A stretch of DNA of 64,000 bases. Source: an uncultured bacterium. GTDB lineage: Bacteria > Cyanobacteriota > Vampirovibrionia > Gastranaerophilales > Gastranaerophilaceae. Shown in pieces: positions 50,159 to 57,929 of this stretch; the first letter of the stretch is position 1, and each line of letters starts with the position of its first letter. The stretch is from positions 512,520 to 576,519 of the forward strand of contig CATLLN010000002.1 of assembly GCA_950022695.1 (NCBI GenBank), read 5' to 3'. Both the position numbers and the translations under genes were made by a program. The notes under the pieces were generated by a model. The model worked only from the letters and a program-made list of their open reading frames with translations, did no database searches and was not told the DNA's origin.

Positions 50159-51553
50159 TTGGAAAATAAATATCATTTTATAGCAATTGGCGGCGTTGGA
50201 ATGAGCGGGCTTGCAAAATACTTGTTACAAAAGGGTTTTGAGGTTTCGGGTTCTGACATAAACGACAGTAAATATGTTCAAAAAGTAAAACAATTAGGTG
50301 CAAAAGTTTATATAGGACATGATGAAAACAATCTTCCCGATGATTGTATTGTAATAGCAAGCACAGCAATTCGTGAAACTAATCCGGAAATTCAAAAAGC
50401 AAAAAGCTTAGGGCTTCCTATCTGGCATCGCTCGGATTTACTTGCAGAAATTTCTAAAAACGAAGAGCATTTTATCGGATTTTCAGGAACACACGGGAAA
50501 ACAACAACAAGCGGACTTTGCTCTTATGTTATGGAAAAAGCAGGGCTAAAACCTTCATATGTTGTAGGCGGAACAATTCCTGAAATTGAAACAAACGCAA
50601 ACGCGGCTAATGACAGAATCTTCATCGCAGAACTTGATGAAAGTGACGGAACAATTGTTAAGTACAGTGCAAATGTTGTTGTTGTGAACAATTTAGAACC
50701 TGACCATTTAGATTTTTACAAAAATGGTCTTGAATCTATTCTAGAAACTTTCGAAACTTTCTTATCACATATTAGAAAAGACGGTATAATTCTTGCAAAC
50801 ACAGATAATGAAGGTGTTAAAAGACTTGTAAAATATTTTACCGAACACGAATTGATGAATAATGCGAAATTTGTCACTTACTCAATCGGCGGAAATACTG
50901 ATTACAGTGTAAAAAACATCAATTACGCAGAGGATTTTACAACTTTTGATATATATTACAAAGGTGAATTTGTTTCAAATCTTAAAATCTGCCTTAAAGG
51001 TGTTCATAATGTTTATAATTCACTTGCTGTATGGGCAAGCCTTCACCAATCAGATATTGATATGAAACTTGTAAACCCGCATTTTGCAACATTTACAGGT
51101 ATGGGCAGAAGATTCCAGAAAGTCGGTGAATTTGACGGTGTAACAATTTATGATGACTACGCACACCATCCAACAGAAATTAAAGCAACTTTGTCTTCAT
51201 CAAAATCTTTCACTAACAAAAATGTAATAGCTGTATTTCAACCACACAGATATACAAGATTACAAAATTTATGGAATGAATTTATGAACGCATTTTCAGA
51301 CGTTGACAGAGTAATTGTGACAGATGTCTATGCAGCAAGCGAAGATCCGATTGAAGGGATTGATTCTTTAACATTTGCAAATGAATTAAAAGAAAAAATT
51401 GACATACCATGTGAAAATATTTCAGGTTCTATTGCTGATGTTGCTCAAAAATTATTCCCGACACTAAAAAGTGGAGATATTGTTGTAGGACTTGGAGCAG
51501 GAACAATCACAAATTTAGGTAAAGAATTACTTACCCTGAGTAAGGAGAAATAA
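50159..51553 (+). CDS. murC: UDP-N-acetylmuramate--L-alanine ligase
   Basis: First amino-acid addition of peptidoglycan precursor synthesis. The 464-residue protein has the N-terminal UDP-binding loop FIAIGGVGMSGLAKYLL, P-loop FSGTHGKTTTSGLC, central VVNNLEPDHLDFY and C-terminal MGRRFQKVGEF / DDYAHHPTEIKATL / VFQPHRYTR. It starts at TTG 50159 with AGTAGGA upstream: an ATG 90 bases earlier would add a hydrophobic peptide unlike any MurC. First of six genes reading murC - murB - ddl - ftsQ - prenyl synthase - lepB, most overlapping or within 4 bases. Confidence 0.96.
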   Translation: MENKYHFIAIGGVGMSGLAKYLLQKGFEVSGSDINDSKYVQKVKQLGAKVYIGHDENNLPDDCIVIASTAIRETNPEIQKAKSLGLPIWHRSDLLAEISKNEEHFIGFSGTHGKTTTSGLCSYVMEKAGLKPSYVVGGTIPEIETNANAANDRIFIAELDESDGTIVKYSANVVVVNNLEPDHLDFYKNGLESILETFETFLSHIRKDGIILANTDNEGVKRLVKYFTEHELMNNAKFVTYSIGGNTDYSVKNINYAEDFTTFDIYYKGEFVSNLKICLKGVHNVYNSLAVWASLHQSDIDMKLVNPHFATFTGMGRRFQKVGEFDGVTIYDDYAHHPTEIKATLSSSKSFTNKNVIAVFQPHRYTRLQNLWNEFMNAFSDVDRVIVTDVYAASEDPIEGIDSLTFANELKEKIDIPCENISGSIADVAQKLFPTLKSGDIVVGLGAGTITNLGKELLTLSKEK

Positions 51554-51556
51554 ATT

Positions 51557-52462
51557 TTGGAAATTATTTCTGAAAACAACTTTGATATTAAAAATCTGAC
51601 TTCGTTCAAAATCGGCGGGAAGATAAAAAAAGTATTTTTCCCGACAAATATAAACGAATTTGAACAGATTTTGAATGAATATAAAAATATCAAGGTTTTC
51701 GGAAACCTTTCAAACACATTGATTTCATCTGACGGATATGACGGAGAAATAATCCTCACAACAAAAATGAATTCTGTAACAATAGAAGATACAAAAGTGA
51801 TTGCAGATGCAGGTGTCAAAGGTCCCAAGTTAGCCCAAATTACTTGTGAAGCAGGTTTATCAGGGTTTGAGTTTATGATAGGTTTCCCCGGAAGCGTTGG
51901 AGGTGAAGTTTGTATGAATGCTTCTGCCAATTCTCAAGCGATAAGTGATAAACTTGTCAGTGTAACCTGCTATAGCCCCAATTCAGGTATTGTGAAATTT
52001 TCAAAAGCAGAAATGGAGTTTGATTACAGAACCTCACGTTGTCAAAATGAGAATTTAATCGTTTTACAGGCAGAATTTGAACTTGCGCCGGCAGCACAAG
52101 ATGATATTCAGACAAAAATGAATGACAATTTAGCATTTAGAAAAGCTCATCAGCCATCTTTAGCACTTCCAAACTGCGGCAGTATTTTCAAAAATCCTCA
52201 AGGAGATTCAGCAGGAAGGCTTCTTGATTCAATCGGAGCAAAAAAATTAACATCAGGCGGGGTTAAAGTCTGGGAAAACCACGCAAATTTCATCGTAAAC
52301 CACAACAACGGAACCTCATTAGATGTTTTAAATTTAATGGCTCAAATGTATACAAAAGTCAAAGAAAATTATAATACAGAATTACATCCGGAAATTAGAT
52401 TTCTTGGCGGAAACAATGAAAAGGAAAACGAATTATGCAAAATATTATACAAAATAAAATAG
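51557..52462 (+). CDS. murB: UDP-N-acetylenolpyruvoylglucosamine reductase
   Basis: FAD-dependent reduction giving UDP-MurNAc. The 301-residue protein begins with NLTSFKIGGKI, has the FAD-binding GFEFMIGFPGSVGGEVCMNA, YRTSRCQNENL, the catalytic Ser region PNCGSIFKNPQGDSAGRLLD and VWENHANFIVNHNNGTSLDV. It is the type II (short) MurB. Start is TTG with AAGGAG upstream, only 3 bases after murC. Its end overlaps ddl by 28 bases. Confidence 0.96.
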   Translation: MEIISENNFDIKNLTSFKIGGKIKKVFFPTNINEFEQILNEYKNIKVFGNLSNTLISSDGYDGEIILTTKMNSVTIEDTKVIADAGVKGPKLAQITCEAGLSGFEFMIGFPGSVGGEVCMNASANSQAISDKLVSVTCYSPNSGIVKFSKAEMEFDYRTSRCQNENLIVLQAEFELAPAAQDDIQTKMNDNLAFRKAHQPSLALPNCGSIFKNPQGDSAGRLLDSIGAKKLTSGGVKVWENHANFIVNHNNGTSLDVLNLMAQMYTKVKENYNTELHPEIRFLGGNNEKENELCKILYKIK

Positions 52463-53388
52463 ATAAAAATTCAAAAATTGCAGTCTTATGCGGTGGTATG
52501 TCATCAGAAGCAGAAATCTCAAGACGTTCAGGCAAAGGATGTTATGAAGCTTTACAACGACTTGGATATAAAAATGCTGAATTAATTGAAGTTGATACAA
52601 ATATCACAGAAAAATTAAAAGAGGGCAAATATGATTATGCATATAATGCTCTTCACGGTAAATTTGGTGAAGACGGATGTATTCAAGGAATTTTGGAAAT
52701 TTTACAAATTCCTTACACAGGCTGCGGCGTTATGGCATCTTCTGTTTGTATGAACAAAGAATACACAAAAAGAATTCTTTCAACATGTCCGGACATCCCT
52801 CTGATTAAATCTGTATTTGTACAAAAAGGCGATGACGTTAAAGAAAAAACCAAAAATCTTAACTACCCACTAATTACAAAACCAGTTTGTGAAGGTTCAA
52901 GTTTTGGTATGACAAAAGTTAATACACCCGACGAACTTGAAAAAGCATATCTTGATGCGATAAAATACAACGATGACGTCTTAATTGAAGAATATCTTGT
53001 TGGTATAGCCGCAACAGTAGGTGTTTTAGAAGGCGAAAACGGACTTTTTGCAACTGAAATTTTAGAACTCAGACCTAAAAAAGAATGGTACGATTATGAA
53101 TGCAAATATACAAAAGGTATGACTGAATTTATACTTCCTGCCGAAATTTCGAACGAACTGACAAAACAAGTTAAAGAAATTGCAGTAAAAGCATTCAAAA
53201 TCGCAGGCTGTAAGGGAGTTTCAAGAGTTGATTTCCATATCGTAAACAACATTCCGTATGTTCTTGAAATCAATACATCTCCAGGTATGACAGAAACAAG
53301 CGATCTTCCGGCACAAGCAAACGCTATGGGAATAAATTATGATAATCTGGTAGAAATTATTCTAAACGGAGCAGGATTAAATAAATAA
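52435..53388 (+). CDS. ddl: D-alanine--D-alanine ligase
   Basis: 317 residues, ATP-grasp enzyme. N-terminal VLCGGMSSEAEISRRSGKGC, ALHGKFGEDGCIQGILEIL, PYTGCGVMASSVCMNKEYTK, ATP-binding KPVCEGSSFGMTKV, the metal-binding SRVDFHIVNNIPYVLEINTS and PGMTETSDLP are all typical of Ddl. The Tyr in PYTGCGVMAS suggests that D-Ala-D-Ala (not D-Lac) is the product. The gene begins inside the end of murB and its stop overlaps ftsQ by one base (TAATG). Confidence 0.97.
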   Translation: MQNIIQNKIDKNSKIAVLCGGMSSEAEISRRSGKGCYEALQRLGYKNAELIEVDTNITEKLKEGKYDYAYNALHGKFGEDGCIQGILEILQIPYTGCGVMASSVCMNKEYTKRILSTCPDIPLIKSVFVQKGDDVKEKTKNLNYPLITKPVCEGSSFGMTKVNTPDELEKAYLDAIKYNDDVLIEEYLVGIAATVGVLEGENGLFATEILELRPKKEWYDYECKYTKGMTEFILPAEISNELTKQVKEIAVKAFKIAGCKGVSRVDFHIVNNIPYVLEINTSPGMTETSDLPAQANAMGINYDNLVEIILNGAGLNK

Positions 53389-54263
53389 TGACTAATTCAG
53401 GTAACAATACAGAAAAACAGGATGATTTTTCATCCGTAAAACACTCTGTAAAACATAAACAGACAGAAAGAAAAATCCGAAAAAAACGTAAAAAAGTTAA
53501 CCGGCTAAAAGCGTTTTTAAGATTTGTCGTGCTTGTACTGCTTATATTTTTAACCTATGAATTCTTTATGCTCAAAGGATGGTATTTGAATCCTGAAACA
53601 TTCAAAAACCCTTCAAATTCTGTTGAAATTATAAATAATAATATCATACCTGATTACGTCATCAACAAATCACTAAAAGATGTTAAAGTTCCAAAATTAC
53701 CGATATTTTTAATGAGTGTAGAACCAATTAAAAAAGAGTTATACAAAATTCCTGTGATGAAAAACATCTACGTAAGACGCTATGGTTTCCCTGCAAGAAT
53801 TCAGATTATTATTCGTGAAAGAACACCGATTGCTATTATTAAAACTGACTTAAAAGGTAAACCAACAGCATTTTTCACCTCAGACGGAATACTTATTACT
53901 AACAAACAATACATGAATCTTTCAGGATATGATTCAAGTGTTTTAAAAATTCTTACAACACAGCAAGGACTGAAAAAAGAACTCTCTGTTCAAAAAATAA
54001 AAGAAATCGAGAAAATCGTAAAAGCAGTTGAAAATTATTCTAATGAAAATGTCGAATACATTGATATTAGAAAACCAAACGATGTTTTTGTGAAAATCAA
54101 AACAACAAGCATTCGCCTAGGAACACTTGACAGTACAGTTTTTGAAAGAATTAAACGAATCTATACTATCCTTCCGCAAATTACAGAAGTCAATAGTAAA
54201 ATTAAATACATTGATTTAAGCTGGGATAAGGTTAATTATTTAAAATTACAAAAATCAAAATAA
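53388..54263 (+). CDS. ftsQ: FtsQ-type cell division protein
   Basis: 291 residues. A very basic cytosolic N-terminus (KHKQTERKIRKKRKKVNRLK), one membrane helix (about 42-61, FLRFVVLVLLIFLTYEFFML) and an extracytoplasmic POTRA/FtsQ-like domain (KELYKIPVMKNIYVRRYGFP, IQIIIRERTPIAII). Long linker before the POTRA-like part differs from E. coli. FtsQ links early and late divisome proteins. Its place between ddl and the following gene fits the conserved murC-murB-ddl-ftsQ order; ftsA and ftsZ do not follow here, in accord with SepF at 30355 serving as the FtsZ anchor. Confidence 0.9.
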   Translation: MTNSGNNTEKQDDFSSVKHSVKHKQTERKIRKKRKKVNRLKAFLRFVVLVLLIFLTYEFFMLKGWYLNPETFKNPSNSVEIINNNIIPDYVINKSLKDVKVPKLPIFLMSVEPIKKELYKIPVMKNIYVRRYGFPARIQIIIRERTPIAIIKTDLKGKPTAFFTSDGILITNKQYMNLSGYDSSVLKILTTQQGLKKELSVQKIKEIEKIVKAVENYSNENVEYIDIRKPNDVFVKIKTTSIRLGTLDSTVFERIKRIYTILPQITEVNSKIKYIDLSWDKVNYLKLQKSK

Positions 54264-54264
54264 T

Positions 54265-55146
54265 ATGAGTTTTAACGAAAAATACAATAAAATAAAACAA
54301 TTGGCACAAAAAGAACTTGACCTGCTTGAAGAAAAAATGGTTTCAGATATTAATATCCGCGAACCTCTTCAAACCTCTGTTGTCGAATTTCTGAAAGCTC
54401 CATCAAAACATATCCGTCCACTTGTTTCAATTTTATACTTGAAGGCGTGTAACGAAGAACTGACAGAAAAACAGCTTGATGTTTTAACCCTTGTTGAACT
54501 TGTTCACAACGCTTCTCTGATTCACGATGATATTATTGATGAAAGTACAATAAGACGTGGAAGAAAAACAATTTCTGCAGAATTTAACAACAAACTCGGG
54601 GTAATCTCAGGAGATTATATTCTTTCAATAGTTCTTGAAAAATTAACCGAAATTAATAATATAGAAATTACCAAAAACTTTGCCAAAACAATAAAACAAA
54701 TGACCATTGGTGAAATCAACCAGAATTTTGACAGATTCAAAATCGGTACAATCGAAAATTATATCGAAAAAACACAAAACAAAACTGCTTATCTTTTTGA
54801 AACTGCACTTGTTTGTCCGGTTTTACTAAGCGAAAACACTCACGACATTAAAAAAGTCAGCGAACTTGGCATATCTATCGGCACAGCTTTTCAAATTCGT
54901 GATGATATATTGAATTTTACACAAAACGACCCATTAAAACCAGCAAGTAATGATATCCATGATGGTATATATAATGCACCGGTAATCCTAGGTAATGAAA
55001 GCGATAACTACAATTCAGGTATTGAAAAAACAAATGTTTTGTTGAATAATTATATTCAAAGTGCAAAAAATAAAATAAATAATTTGCCAAAAAATCAATA
55101 TACAACAGCACTTGAAGAGTTTTTGGAGCTTTTAAAAAATGTCTAA
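54265..55146 (+). CDS. Polyprenyl diphosphate synthase family protein
   Basis: 293 residues, trans-prenyltransferase fold. The first Asp-rich motif is intact in SLIHDDIIDES (Asp88, 89, 92) followed by RRGRKTISAEFNN; the usual GGKRIRP near the N-terminus reads APSKHIRPLVS. The second motif is QIRDDILNF, where the last Asp of DDxxD is Asn. It may be a short octaprenyl/solanesyl-type synthase with reduced activity, or one partner of a two-subunit enzyme. No Shine-Dalgarno; ATG follows the ftsQ stop by one base, so coupled translation. Overlaps lepB by 8 bases. Confidence 0.88.
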   Translation: MSFNEKYNKIKQLAQKELDLLEEKMVSDINIREPLQTSVVEFLKAPSKHIRPLVSILYLKACNEELTEKQLDVLTLVELVHNASLIHDDIIDESTIRRGRKTISAEFNNKLGVISGDYILSIVLEKLTEINNIEITKNFAKTIKQMTIGEINQNFDRFKIGTIENYIEKTQNKTAYLFETALVCPVLLSENTHDIKKVSELGISIGTAFQIRDDILNFTQNDPLKPASNDIHDGIYNAPVILGNESDNYNSGIEKTNVLLNNYIQSAKNKINNLPKNQYTTALEEFLELLKNV

Positions 55147-55933
55147 AATAAAAAATATGTGGGAAAATTATAAAGCACAATTAAGAGAAAAACAGGCAGC
55201 AATTTGGATGAATTTTAAATCCAGATTACCTGAAAAAATCCAAAGCTCTTTGGACAAATTTGAAGAAAAATACGCAGCCTACAAAGAAACTGCTTTGTGT
55301 GAAATAATAGAAACAGTAGTTTTTGTTTTTGTAATGGTAATAATAATAAGGTTTTTTGTAGGCGAAATTCGCTGGATACCTTCAGGTTCAATGCGTCCAA
55401 CCCTCATTGAAGGTGACAGAATAGTTGTTGAAAGATTCTCAAGATTTTTCTCAACTCCAAAACGCGGCGATATTATGGTATTTTACCCGCCTTCAACAAA
55501 ATTATCAAGAAAGCCAATTGCGCTAATTACAAGACTTACAGGAATTTTATGTAAAGATGTTGCATATATCAAACGTGTTATAGGTATGCCGGGTGATAAA
55601 CTCGAAATTAAATTCAACAAAGACGGTTCGGCTTACGTTTACATAAACGACAAAAAATACGAAGAAGATTACATCAAAAGTATCTACGAATTTTCGCCAT
55701 GCCCGCAAATTGACTCGGATGAAATTAGACTTATTCCAGAAAGTACTGCCAAATGCGGCCCGTTTATAATTCCGGAGGATCACTATTTTATGATGGGTGA
55801 TAACCGCGGAAGCTCATACGACAGCCGTTATTGGGGAACAATTACAAGCGACAGATTTGTAGGACGTGCAGTAACTGTATTCTGGCCGATAAAAAGAATA
55901 AAAAATTTACACCGTCTAAAAGATGAAGTTTAG
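55139..55933 (+). CDS. lepB: Signal peptidase I
   Basis: 264 residues. Cleaves Sec and Tat signal peptides outside the cytoplasmic membrane. A charged cytosolic N-terminus (1-55) is followed by a single helix (about 56-74, ETVVFVFVMVIIIRFFVG) and the catalytic domain: Ser84 in PSGSMRPTL, Lys145 in YIKRVIGMPGD, plus MGDNRGSSYDSRYWG. All catalytic boxes B-E are intact. Last gene of the murC cluster. Its end overlaps a convergent hypothetical gene by 4 bases. Confidence 0.96.
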   Translation: MSKIKNMWENYKAQLREKQAAIWMNFKSRLPEKIQSSLDKFEEKYAAYKETALCEIIETVVFVFVMVIIIRFFVGEIRWIPSGSMRPTLIEGDRIVVERFSRFFSTPKRGDIMVFYPPSTKLSRKPIALITRLTGILCKDVAYIKRVIGMPGDKLEIKFNKDGSAYVYINDKKYEEDYIKSIYEFSPCPQIDSDEIRLIPESTAKCGPFIIPEDHYFMMGDNRGSSYDSRYWGTITSDRFVGRAVTVFWPIKRIKNLHRLKDEV

Positions 55934-56319
55934 CTCAGCATATGATAATACTTCATATAATCAGCTAAAATAACAGAACTTGTACCGTTTGCAACATTAG
56001 CTTTTACAACGTGTTCTTTATCTTGAGCGGTTTTATTATCAATTTTTGAGGATTCATCATTTTTCGGGTTCATTTCCTGTTGTTTTTGAGCTTCCTGAGT
56101 TTCTTCAATAAATGCTTCTATCCGCTCCATAATTTGAGAATGAAGCTTGACATCACCATCAAAAGTTCCGGTTGACTTAACACCTGCAGTATCTAAATCT
56201 TCCAAAATCTGTTCCCACTGAGAATAATTGGTAATACTAACACCTTGTGCCTGCGCTGCAGCCTGTGCCTTACGCAATTCATCAACTGATTTTATATCTT
56301 CTACGTTGTCATAACCCAT
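55930..56319 (-). CDS. Uncharacterised small acidic helical protein
   Basis: 129 residues, unrecognised. N-terminal VDELRKAQAAAQAQGVSITN and WEQILEDLDTAGV, with a central helix (KLHSQIMERIEAFIEETQEA), a low-complexity polar linker (PKNDESSKIDNKTAQDKEH) and a final NGTSSVILADYMKYYHMLS. No signal peptide or membrane helix. ATG 56319 selected for CGGAGAG upstream. Monocistronic; 317 bp of noncoding DNA containing the palindromic repeat lies on its upstream side. Confidence 0.65.
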   Translation of the reverse strand: MGYDNVEDIKSVDELRKAQAAAQAQGVSITNYSQWEQILEDLDTAGVKSTGTFDGDVKLHSQIMERIEAFIEETQEAQKQQEMNPKNDESSKIDNKTAQDKEHVVKANVANGTSSVILADYMKYYHMLS

Positions 56320-56501
56320 AGCAAACTCTCCGTATTTCTTCTTATATAAATATAAAACCATTTGCAAAATGCGGATTTCAGACAACTTAAATTCTGTTAC
56401 AATTGTTTACTTTGACAAATAAAATAGAATAGTGAATAATATTTATAAGCCTGCCACGCAAGGGGATCTTGCCTTTGCTTGGTAGGTGATAATTAAGATT
56501 A
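56320..56501. other. Noncoding stretch with small hairpin
   Basis: Part of the 317-base gap between the 129-residue protein gene and a pseudogene. It includes GCAAG/CTTGC (56458-56462, 56468-56472) in a GC-richer 40-base segment; otherwise AT-rich and without a gene or clear signal. The rest of the gap is the 140-bp repeat. Confidence 0.5.
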
Positions 56502-56641
56502 TATTAGTGTAAAATATTTTCTTATAATCTAACAGTCCGTATTTTTACTTAAGTAAAAATACGGACTGTACTAAGGCGTATATATTGAAAATACTTAGAT
56601 TCAGAGCATTTAAATTCTTATTGCGTTTACAAAAATTTACA
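56502..56641. repeat. 140-bp repeat with 38-bp perfect palindrome, copy B
   Basis: Same sequence and orientation as 34721-34860. Palindrome at 56532-56569. Its right end supplies the stop codon of a broken nucleotidyltransferase gene (56637-56639), showing that it has displaced or truncated coding DNA. Confidence 0.85.
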
Positions 56642-57006
56642 GTATTTTACGCAGCGAATCTATTATATTATCAAGAATTTTTAAAGTATTTGTATCTGTT
56701 TCTTTCAGCAATTTATTTATATTTTCTTTTGCATAATTCATCAGGCGTTTCTCTCCGGGATGAAGAGTTTCGTTTAATGCAAAAATTACATCAAAATAAC
56801 TTGCCAAAAACGCAGATATTCTATGATTTACACTTACAAAATCATTACGTGTCAAAGCTTTTTTAATCTGTTCATAATAAGAAGCAAAAGGCTTGTCTTT
56901 CATCAACATCAAAGATATTATCAGACGTTTGTGCAGCCGACGAACCCCCTATTGCAATCGCTTCAACTTCGTTAAATTTTATAAAATCGTTAATAATTTT
57001 TTCCAT
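56637..57006 (-). pseudogene. Broken nucleotidyltransferase-like gene (DUF4037 style)
   Basis: From ATG 57006 the frame reads a nucleotidyltransferase start, FNEVEAIAIGGSSAAQTSDN then FDVDE, i.e. the GGS...DxD active-site region, and ends at a TGA after 44 codons. A second frame (56912 to 56637, not in phase with the first) continues with KPFASYYEQIKKALTRNDFV, SVNHRISAFLASYFDVIFAL, NETLHPGEKRL, which is the C-terminal helical region of the same family. The middle of the gene is missing and the frame is shifted at the junction near 56905-56912. The remnant directly follows thiL's partner position (3-base gap) and its 3' end lies in the 140-bp repeat. Confidence 0.75.
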
Positions 57007-57009
57007 AAT

Positions 57010-57924
57010 TTAATCCTTTTTAAAATGATTAAAGATTTTTTCTTCCACATCTTTTTTAGAATAATGTAAAACTTTACCGTTAAGTATTAAATCAACGCCA
57101 AGTCCGTCTTTAACCCTGCCAATAACAATTCCGCCACAATTTAAACTCTCAGGTATAACAGCAATTATTCCGTAATCTTCGCCGCCAAATAATACCAGAT
57201 TTTGCCAATCATCAAACTGTTTTAGCACATCAACACAAGGGATTTTATCAAAATCTATCTCAAGCAAAACACCGCTTTCATTTGCAATTGTTGATAACGC
57301 ATCCATCAAACCGTCAGATGTATCCATCATAGCGTAATCCACAGAAACATTTTGAGCAATTTGTCTGCAAAATTCCACCTGCGCTTTTGGCATCAAGTGT
57401 GCTTTTATTAAATTTTCCGGTTCTTTTTTCCCGTTTAAAATAAGTTTTAATCCGGCAGAAGATGAACCGTGCACACCGCTTACAACAACTTTATAACCGG
57501 TTTTTGCATTTTTTCTTGATGAGATTTTGCATCCTTGAGTTTTGCCTATCGCACAAACTGATACAAAAATCTTATCAGATAAAGTTACATCACCGCCAAC
57601 AATTTCAGCAAAACTGCCACAAGCTGTTTTTGCGCCTTCATAAAATTCTTTTGTAAAATTTCCATCGACATTATCAGGTACAGAAAGTCCGACTGTTAAA
57701 TATTTTATCGCCCCTCCGCTTGCACAGACATCAGAAATGTTTACCATTACAGACTTATAGCCCAGTTGAAATGGTGTAATAGAATTCCTCAAAAAATGTA
57801 CATCTTCAACAAGATTATCCTGCGTTACAACTATTCCCAAATCTTTTAAGTACGCACAATCATCACCGATATACTCAGAGTCAAGTGTGCTTTTTATTAT
57901 TGATATAAAATCCTTTTCTCTCAT
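57010..57924 (-). CDS. thiL: Thiamine-monophosphate kinase
   Basis: ATP-dependent formation of thiamine diphosphate. The 304-residue protein has YIGDDCAYLKD with the Mg-binding Asp pair, TQDNLVEDVHFL, VMVNISDVCASGG, EIVGGDVTLSD and DYAMMDTSDGLMDALSTIA, all typical of the AIR-synthase/ThiL fold. Length is close to the family's usual 310-330. The start has no clear Shine-Dalgarno but lies 5 bases behind the stop of the GGDEF gene, so it is probably translated from the same mRNA. Confidence 0.95.
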   Translation of the reverse strand: MREKDFISIIKSTLDSEYIGDDCAYLKDLGIVVTQDNLVEDVHFLRNSITPFQLGYKSVMVNISDVCASGGAIKYLTVGLSVPDNVDGNFTKEFYEGAKTACGSFAEIVGGDVTLSDKIFVSVCAIGKTQGCKISSRKNAKTGYKVVVSGVHGSSSAGLKLILNGKKEPENLIKAHLMPKAQVEFCRQIAQNVSVDYAMMDTSDGLMDALSTIANESGVLLEIDFDKIPCVDVLKQFDDWQNLVLFGGEDYGIIAVIPESLNCGGIVIGRVKDGLGVDLILNGKVLHYSKKDVEEKIFNHFKKD

Positions 57925-57929
57925 AATAT

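Noticed and set aside
3841-56405. TGTTACA/TGTAACA words upstream of several hypothetical genes (near 3856, 9774, 24469, 39530, 56396)
   Set aside because: A 7-base AT-rich word is expected about a dozen times in 64 kb on both strands by base composition, so no regulon is claimed.
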